Shown: positions 30,433-64,000 of the stretch, piece by piece
Layout: every line of letters starts with the position of its first letter
How positions within the stretch are numbered: the first letter of the stretch is position 1
From: Glandiceps talaboti
Lineage: Eukaryota > Hemichordata > Enteropneusta > Spengelidae
Direction of reading: 5' to 3'
NCBI RefSeq assembly: GCF_964340395.1
Contig: NC_135555.1
Location: 14,547,746 to 14,611,745 of the forward strand
DNA length: 64,000 nt
Translations under genes and position numbers: made by a program
Notes under the pieces: model-generated
What the model was told of the DNA's origin: nothing
The model's database searches: none
What the model saw: only the letters and a program-made list of their open reading frames with translations

Positions 30433-32701
30433 CCAGATGTATTCACTGGTTGTGTTTTACAACTTTTCTTTGTTGTTTCATTGCAGGAATTTATGGTATA
30501 CCCATCGACCTTTGTGCAAGTGTATATCATAATGCCATAAAGGAATTTTCCGCTGTTATATCTAAACAAAACAAGTTGATGGACATTCGGATCGTCATAA
30601 ATGCAGAGGACGCCGTCGGGTCTTTTATTTTAGAGTTCGCCGAAGCCGAAGTCTCTACCAGTAGTTCACAAACATATTCTGAAGAACGGTCGAGAAAACA
30701 AGGGTTCTTCCCTTCATCACCACAACCTTCATGGGTGTTTGCTGAAAACCTTTATTACAACCAGGCGGCTTTTGACTCGATGAAACTGACCGGAATAAAA
30801 ACTGACAAAGCCAACGTAGCAACAGTTGCCAAGGAAAGCAAAAACTGTAAACTGTGTATGAAAACGGGTGTTGTTGTCATGACGATGAACTCCTGTCAGG
30901 ACACATTATGTAAAACATGCTTCGACAGCCATTTTGAAAATGGTAGCCATTGCCCGGTTTGCAACCGCATAGTTTTGCTACAAAGAGGTCATCAGCCTAA
31001 AGGAAAGATGGAAACTTATTTTGAAAATGATCAACATCTTCCTGGTTATACCACAGACGGCACCGTGGTCGTTAAATTCGATATTCCAGAGGGAACTCAA
31101 ACGGTGAGATAATTAGTTTTGCATAATTTATTTATTTAGAATATGCTGTCATGGTTTTTCTTTAATGTCTACTTGTCAAATTGTTGATAATTTTTATACT
31201 AATTTTCATTCATTCATCTTGTGTTCGCTGCCAGAATGTAAATCCCAACCGTGGCAAACCGTACACTGGTGTCAGCATGGTATCATATCTACCATCTAAC
31301 GAGGAGGGAAGACTGGTTCTTGATATGCTGAAGAAAGCATTTGACCTTGGCCTTCTGTTTACCATTAACACAAGCAATTGTGTTGTTCCTAACGATGTCC
31401 ACTTCAAGACGAGCAGAACTGGAGGACCGGTAGTGTAAGGATAACTATACGACTATACAATACGTTATACCTCAGTATCTGTAACTTAAAGTGGTCATAT
31501 GGCGGAGGATTGAGTATTTATTTGGGATTTTTAATTTATAGAACAATATTTATTTTATCATGACTTCCTACTTGTAAAATCTATATGAAACAACATATAC
31601 CTAGTCATTGTTTGTAACTCAATAAATTCTAAACGCATAACAGATATGTAAAATGTTTGTTATTGTATGTCCAATAACAAACTTTGTACATAATATAATT
31701 TTTTTTAGCTTTTTGCTCTGTACTAAGATACAAACATAAACTTTTTCAATGTTGTTTCACATTGGTATTTCAAGTAGGAAGCCATGATAAAATTGTTTTA
31801 TGCATTAAAAGGTAAAAATAAATACCCAATCTTCATCGATATGACCACTTCAAAGTGGCCATATGGATGAGGAATTGGTGTATTTATTTTGGGTTTTTCA
31901 TTTATAAAACAATTTTACCATAACTTTCTATTAGAAAAAATAATATACTAAGTCTTTGTGTGTAACTCGATAAGATCAAGAAATGTGTAAAATGTTTGAT
32001 ATTGTACGTACAACAACAAACATTTTTACACATGGTTTCGCTTTTTGCAGTGTATTGAGTTACAAAAACAGACTTCATCTATGTTGTTTCACATCGATTT
32101 TTCAAGGTAGAAGCCGTAATAAAATTGGTGTATGAATTCAAAATCCGGAACAAAAACCAAATCCTCATCGATATGGCGACTTTAAACTCAACCCAATTAA
32201 ATTCAATTCAGTTCTTCGCCTCAAAGGATCATTTCATTTCTAATGTCATTCGAATGAGTTCAATAAGTCTCTCTGCTATACATTAGTTTAAAACCTTCAC
32301 TGCTACATCGCATCTTTTTTATAAGAAGTTATAGCGTTATACAAGAGGCCTACTACCAACAATACACGGTGGTGTAAATTATCATAGCTGAATGAATAAA
32401 TAAATATATAACATCCCCATTGCATCAAATTGTAAATCAACAATTCACATGACGTCATACTATATCCCATTTCTTAGGACACCATACAAAATTATAATCC
32501 ATAATAATACGTCGCATAATATTAATTTTCATATCATACCGCAATGTATGGTCATTATTGTTGGATAAGTTTTAATTCGTCTAGGACATTTGATTGTAAA
32601 TTTGTATAAATTTTCTCTTGTTTTGCTTTAGGCATGGTTATCCTGACCCAAATTACCTTCACCGTGTGAAGGAAGAACTTACAGCAAAAGGACTGCAATA
32701 G
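27000..32701 (+). CDS. DTX3L-like: RRM-KH-macro-RING-Deltex-C protein (DTX3L-like E3 fused to a macro domain), 734 aa
   Basis: Seven exons: 27000-27168, 27337-27395, 27854-28147, 29384-30179, 30487-31103, 31235-31434, 32632-32701; phases close to 735 codons including TAG. Domains: RRM-like 1-76 (VWLYGM as RNP2); KH-like 77-150 and 175-240; macro 314-495 with [35 protein letters not shown] and AISSGIYGIP; RING 560-600; Deltex C-terminal domain 603-734 ([40 protein letters not shown]). In DTX3L the RING-DTC ubiquitinates targets and acts on ADP-ribose, while the macro domain sits on its partner PARP9; here both are on one chain. Oddities: the RING lacks its histidine ligand (CQDTLCKTC where the paralogue has CGHPICRQC), and the DTC has His where DTX3L has Tyr. 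Either ATG 27000 or 27003 could start translation. Confidence 0.93.
28776..29263. mobile_element. MITE/fold-back element in intron 3 of the macro-Deltex gene
   Basis: The left end CATAAACCCTGACACAAA (about 28776-28793) and right end TTTGTGTCAGGGTTTATG (about 29246-29263) are exact reverse complements. Similarity continues inwards: GGCTTGACAAAA...GCTACA on the left pairs with TGTAGC...TTTTGTCAAGCC on the right, giving long imperfect arms. No protein is encoded. It sits about 120 bases before the exon 4 acceptor. Confidence 0.85.
30373..30431. repeat. (AC)n microsatellite beside exon 5
   Basis: A CAGA/TAGA-rich lead (30288-30372) and about 29 AC units lie in intron 4, ending some 50 bases before the acceptor of exon 5 at 30487. 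The array may overlap the branch-point region. Confidence 0.93.
31486..31850. mobile_element. Fold-back MITE, unit 1 of a head-to-tail pair (intron 6)
   Basis: Starts TTAAAGTGGTCATATGG and ends with the inverse, CATCGATATGACCACTT. Internal blocks also mirror each other: TTTATCATGACTTCCTACTTG against CAAGTAGGAAGCCATGATAAA, and TGTAAAATG/CAAACTTTGTACA around the centre. Near-palindromic with no coding capacity. Confidence 0.85.
31851..32186. mobile_element. Fold-back MITE, unit 2 of a head-to-tail pair (intron 6)
   Basis: Begins CAAAGTGGCCATATGGATGAGGA directly after unit 1 and ends TCCTCATCGATATGGCGACTTT. It shares most of unit 1's sequence (TTTATTTTGGG, TATAAAACAATTTTACCATAAC, TTGTGTGTAACTCGATAA, ATGTTGTTTCACAT). 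The copies abut with no unique DNA between them. Confidence 0.85.
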
Positions 32702-33242
32702 AAGACTTATTTCTGTTTGCGAAGAGAAGACAGGGTGGGGTGGGGTTGTGTTGTAAACAGTGGTTATCATAGACAAGACAACATAATATATAATGTTGCT
32801 ATGATAATAACAGTTTGAATGTTTGTAAATAATTACGTGCTGTAAGGGAACATTTACTTCCTACTTGAATGTTATCTCGTCAATACTGCATTAGTTCCTC
32901 CGTGCGGCTTGAAGTGATATTTCTAACAGTTTGGTGTGTCCTAAGTAGCAATGCGATATATTTTTTTTTCAGCATAATAACTTCCAGCCTCATATATTTT
33001 CCACACTGTTATGGTTGGCGACTAGAGATTAACAGGTGAAGGGGTGAGGAAAGGTGCGTGTGGTGGGTGGGTGGGAGGGGGGATTGGCGAGTAGAGATAT
33101 AACAGGTAAAGGGGGTGAGGAAAGGCACGTGGTTGGTGAGAGGGGGAGGGGCTGCCTTGAACCGCAAATCTGCAATGCGTTAACGTCACTATAGTCCAAT
33201 TTTAAGTTAGTGGTTTCTTTGTGAATTCGTCTTCCTCTTCTT

Positions 33243-54078
<20,836 letters not shown>

Positions 54079-54273
54079 CTTTGTTGTCAGGCTAGGCGGA
54101 ACTAAGTTATAAAATGATTAGTCTTTCGCAATGGTAGAATTATTCGGAAGTACAATCACATTCCGACGACATTTCTGGCATGATATAGAATATAATAATT
54201 TTGTCCAGTGAAAAAATACACCTTTAATGTTCACATAGCTTTTCTAGATAGTTTTAACATTCGTACATAATTA

Positions 54274-54295
54274 GGGGAAAACCCCAAAATTCCCC
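54274..54295. promoter_or_regulatory. Paired Rel/NF-kappaB-like motifs
   Basis: GGGGAAAACCCC immediately followed by AAAATTCCCC (reverse complement GGGGAATTTT), about 200 bases upstream of the PARP14-like start codon. Both resemble the GGGRN-W-YYCC consensus but neither matches it fully. Confidence 0.4.
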
Positions 54296-54612
54296 GTGCC
54301 TATGCATAAGCTTAAATTGGCATGATACAATACAACGCAAATAATTCGACGAATCGTTGATATATTCGTCGAAAACAGTTTAGGTGTTGTGGTCTATTAC
54401 GAATTGAGGAAGTTGCTGAAAAATCACGTCGAATTGACTGAACGGCTGAAGTGAAATAGGATTGACGCCAGAGTTCATTCGCTACCGTACTTTGTAAAAT
54501 AGAGCATTTAGACTGTGATACAGACTGTGATACAGACTTGAAGCTCTGACGCCATTTTGATAGCAGTCGCTGTCGCAGACACTGCAAGGTAGGTTACGAA
54601 CATTTGCACGGG

Positions 54613-54727
54613 GTATAAAGATTGCCTTCTACGTTGCAATATACGCTTCCAAAACAGCAATGGCGACAAACAACATTTCCAACTTTACACCTTCGACAGC
54701 TAAGACACTGAATAGCTATAGGGTGGG
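54613..54727 (+). promoter_or_regulatory. TATA box plus candidate first exon with short upstream ORF
   Basis: GTATAAAG at 54612-54619 lies 42 bases before an ATG in good context (GCAATGG, 54660). The frame reads MATNNISNFTPS... and meets a GTGGGT donor-like site near 54723; unspliced it ends within about 45 codons. It could be a 5' UTR exon of the macro-Deltex gene at 57094 with an upstream ORF, or an unrelated gene start. Splicing to 57065 would not keep the frame open into the main start. Confidence 0.35.
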
Positions 54728-57093
54728 TATGTTCTTTCGTGTTAACAGACCATGGATGTACAAAAAACATGTATTAGGGGTCTCCCCTCCTTAAACATCC
54801 ATGATCGGACAGGTACGGACACGGGGTGATTTTTAATGTGTGTGCCAGTTTGGCTAACAGTCTGAGGCTGTGGACTGTTCTGACTTTGTAGAATCGTCAT
54901 CTCTTCTATCTGCAGATTGATAAGTATACGCACCTTCGAGCTTCCTATCGTTACATAAACAATATATGACAACTACATTTTGAAGTTACTGTCACTGGCT
55001 GTGACGTGAAATCAAAAACGTCGACAGATCAAAGCATTTACATTCGTAAAATTACATTTTATTGTACACAGAGTCACGTATAATTCAGGGCAATATCTAA
55101 ACGTCCTGACACCAGACAGTGAACTTTAAGAGAAGTCTTCATTCCCTGGTTCAAGTTTAAACACTATACTCGGTTGGACTTATCACACTAGACTGGTGTT
55201 CTGATTTAATATACACGTGTTCATCGCATTTTACAGTTGCGCGTGGACTCTGAACATGATTCGAAACGCCTTTGTTTTGTAGTAAAATAACAAGTTACAA
55301 CTTTACATATATAACACAATTTACATACACAGAGACGCACAAACATAGACAGGTATAGACAGATAGACACATAATTATGCAGACAGACTATAATGTCACA
55401 ATTTCTGAGTAAATGTTAGTGTTTACATATTATATCTATATTCATACAGTATTTGATTTTATATTACTGTTATAATTTTAGCTACTACACTAAAGTTTAT
55501 AAATATCAGCTACATACACCTGTGGTCCATGTTGCATGTCCACTGGGCCACTTGCAATGTTTACCTCCGCAATCGGTCCCATGGAAACGACCATCTCTGA
55601 CCTCCGGTTGTGCTATGACGTTTGCAACATATAACCAGGGTTTATGTGAGGACACATGAAGTACTTTATTTGACTTGTAAGAGTTAAAGCGCCTAAAGTA
55701 CAATTGTATTGTTTAGTATTTGTTTGGTCGACTCAAGTGGTAAGTGATGCGTAAAACGAATACAGCAATCGTGACCTGTTGCATAGATCTCAATGGCAGC
55801 TTGACCCTCAGATTTGATGTCCAAAAATAGTTAGGCTCAGCTGTATTGGCCACAAAATAGTATATAGGGAGGATAAACAGAGCTGTAATATACACAGGTA
55901 AAGAATGGACTTTTTTCAAACAAAACATTATATTAATGTTGTCAGAGCACATCGTCATTCAATTCGAAGTTAGTTGTAGCCTAACACATCTTCTCATGTT
56001 GGTGCCTATGGTGAAAATTAGTTGTAATCCTGAGAAAAATAACAGTTTTACCCAGTATGTGTATATAAATATATGATTAGGAACTCTGATATACGCAATA
56101 CGCCATGCCATACAATAGCTGGCTTTGTGAACGTAGTACAATAGTCGCTATGGTTACCTCTGACGCACTGTGAAAGGTTATTCAGGTGTACTCGTAGAGC
56201 TGTCACAAGACATTGCCACGTCATATGAACAGGAGACTTGACGGAACTAATCGAAAAAATGTTATTTTCCAATTAATCGACTTTCAAAGCAAATAAACCT
56301 GAATAAGTAATGATGTACTTAAATAAGTACTTTAAAGCGAACGCATGTACCACTTCAGGGTCTATAGAAGGATCTATATATGTGTGTTGTACGGTAAGAT
56401 CACGTCACGTCTAATAAGTTTTACTTGATAAGGGAAAGTCCCCGTGAACTCCCATGGAATCCCCGTTTTGTGTTGTTTTTTGCTGCACTCGACAACAATT
56501 GAACAATAAGGTATTTCGGCAATGTCTAATTGGATTTTGTATTGTTTTGTTTTCAATTGACTTATTTTGCTTGTGAAAAAAACGGTAGTGTTTACCGTCT
56601 TGTTGTTATGACAACGACATTCTTTACTCGTGCTTTTTTAACATTATAATGCATCTTTTGTCTGGATAATGACAGAGGATTTGTGCTCTTCTTGTTTGAA
56701 TGCCAAACGACGTCTCCCCCCCCCAAAAAAAAAAAATAAGAAAAGAAAAATCGTTTATTATACTAATAAGGGGTCTCAAAAAGTCATAATTAGTTAGTGA
56801 TTAATTAGTCCCGCATCACGCTACTTCTGTAAAAAATAGCGTTATTAGAATTAGCCAATCTGGTTTTAGAAAAAGGACTGCTGTACACAAGGACGAAGCA
56901 TAATGGGAAGTAAACAAAGTTAGAAGCGTCACTCCTCATCATCACCTGTTTTGGTAGACAATGATATGTTCTCTGTCCATGGACAAAGAACAGATGGAGT
57001 CTAAAAAGTTGTTTTTCTTTTTCTTTCTTTCCTTCTTCCATTGTCAAAATATTCTTCTCTTTCAGATTTGTGTTGAGGTAGCTTATTAGTGAA

Positions 57094-62909
<5,816 letters not shown>

Positions 62910-62976
62910 TTGTCCATGGTTAAGTCACCTGGGCTACCTACTAATTTCTAAGTTTTGGTCAAATGAATAGGTCGCA

Positions 62977-62982
62977 AATAAA
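62977..62982 (+). terminator. Polyadenylation signal AATAAA for the second macro-Deltex gene
   Basis: AATAAA 68 bases after the stop codon, giving a very short 3' UTR if used. Confidence 0.6.
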
Positions 62983-64000
62983 ACAATGTAAGGATAGTCA
63001 CTCACGGTCACTGATAATTGATATGCATGTTAATCTTTTGAATTTGGCATAACAAATGTACATAGAGTGAAGAGATTGGGACTTCAGGCTTCAGGATGAG
63101 AGAATAGGGAAAGGGGAAAGGGGAAGAGAAGATATTGAACTAAAAGACAAGTGTGTGCAACCACTGCTTTCAAAGCTTGGATTGATGAAAAAAAAAGATA
63201 GGGAGGTGGGAAGAGTTTAGATGAAAGGACATATAGTGTAACTTTGATTCTACAGTGAGAGGGATTGTCTTGCTTAGAGTGTCCTTTGCTGCAAGTTCAA
63301 CTCTCCATGCCTTGGTATCTCCAGAAATATGTATGTGTATGATGTATTAAGCATGTACACTGGCTTCAATGAAAAAGAAACTTCAGTTGAAAAGGTGAAA
63401 AAAAACAAAGAGCTAAGTTTGACCATAACTGGAAACTGGCAAAAATTAGGGTGGCGGTGTGCATGTCTAAATCAACCAACTCTATAATCATGCTAAGTTG
63501 TGCATGTGTGTTTTGTAAAATTGAAAAAATACAGACCGAGTATCTTGGATGTTATCAACAACGTTGTAAATGCTTTTTTATTGATATTACAGAATTACTA
63601 GTACATAAAAACACAACCTTTCATACAGACTTCAAGAAAAACATTCTTGAATGTAATTCTTCTCTCCTCAAAGAAATGTGAGGTACTTCTTGTTAGTAAT
63701 TACATGTAAGATATAGCTGGTTGTGTTTACAGTACTTTCAAAGTTTAACAAACTTAAAAAATATCTTATAAAGTCAAAACTTGTCAAATTAATGACGAAT
63801 AATGCAGCTCATTCAAATATGCAAAGGAAAACTCCATGCTAAGAAAGTTAATAATGAAAGCATGCTTTATCATAAATTCTTGAAAAATTATTGTAAATTC
63901 AAACATATTTTTAAAGTTAAACTCTGTGATGTACTCTCTATTTCCCAAAAAAAGATGAAATGATATTTTCCATAACATACAAAGATGTTACCACTTTCTT
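62983..64000. other. Intergenic tail of the window
   Basis: A/T-rich sequence with no recognisable exon, repeat family or RNA gene. An open frame at 63451-63681 lacks any known domain or flanking splice context. Confidence 0.6.

Larger units (their letters stand above)
54079..57093. other. Divergent intergenic region between PARP14-like and second macro-Deltex gene
   Basis: The two genes are transcribed away from this 3.0-kb interval. It has no long exon, but holds kappaB-like motifs (54274-54295), a TATA-containing candidate plus-strand first exon (54613-54727) and a probable 3' splice site TTCTTCTCTTTCAG (about 57051-57064) 30 bases before the plus-strand start codon. The core promoters are probably here; transcription start sites cannot be fixed. 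Confidence 0.6.

Noticed and set aside
54312-54587. 91-aa minus-strand open frame upstream of the PARP14-like start
   Set aside because: No domain; more likely 5' flanking or UTR sequence.
63451-63681. 76-aa open frame near the window end
   Set aside because: No domain, no splice or promoter context, ordinary A/T-rich sequence.

Overview
This is intron-rich animal genomic DNA: GT-AG split genes, one GC-AG intron, kilobase-sized introns, dense long microsatellites and many short inverted-repeat (MITE-like) elements. The gene content (PRP16/DHX38, a UDP-glycosyltransferase, a HEPN-NACHT receptor-like protein, a PARP14-like protein and two macro-RING-Deltex proteins) suits an invertebrate, most likely a deuterostome such as amphioxus or a hemichordate. 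A lophotrochozoan cannot be excluded from sequence alone. I saw no bacterial, viral, tRNA, rRNA or CRISPR feature.

Layout. (1) 144-8914, + strand: the 3' two thirds of the splicing helicase DHX38/PRP16; earlier exons lie outside the window. (2) 8915-11879: intergenic, with a fold-back element and a repeat shared with the PARP14-like gene. (3) 11880-16202, +: a complete four-exon UDP-glycosyltransferase (532 aa) whose two acid-base catalytic positions look substituted. (4) 16203-19865: intergenic, with MITEs. (5) 19866-24205, +: a two-exon HEPN(DZIP3-type)-coiled coil-NACHT protein (1343 aa). (6) 27000-32701, +: a seven-exon RRM-KH-KH-macro-RING-Deltex-C protein (734 aa). (7) 33243-54078, - strand: a 29-exon PARP14-like protein (1500 aa) with three RRMs, KH region, four macro domains, WWE and PARP catalytic domain. 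(8) 57094-62909, +: a nine-exon paralogue of gene 6 (RRM-KH-RRM-KH-KH-KH-macro-RING-Deltex-C, 995 aa). All exon junctions were set by hand from splice sites; phases close and give one open frame for every gene.

How the genes may work together. In vertebrates, PARP14, PARP9 (macro domains) and the ubiquitin ligase DTX3L (RING-DTC) are linked interferon-responsive genes, and PARP9 and DTX3L act as a heterodimer. Here a PARP14-like writer/reader is flanked by two proteins that each join an ADP-ribose-binding macro domain to a DTX3L-like RING-DTC in one chain, so PARP9-like and DTX3L-like functions are pre-fused. A HEPN-NACHT protein sits next to them. I read 19.9-62.9 kb as a candidate innate-immune ADP-ribose/ubiquitin signalling neighbourhood. 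The joint function is inference; the domain content and gene order are seen directly.

Odd structure: macro domains 2-4 of the PARP14-like gene are copies of one four-exon, phase-1-bounded cassette, and nearly every intron around them carries a long microsatellite.
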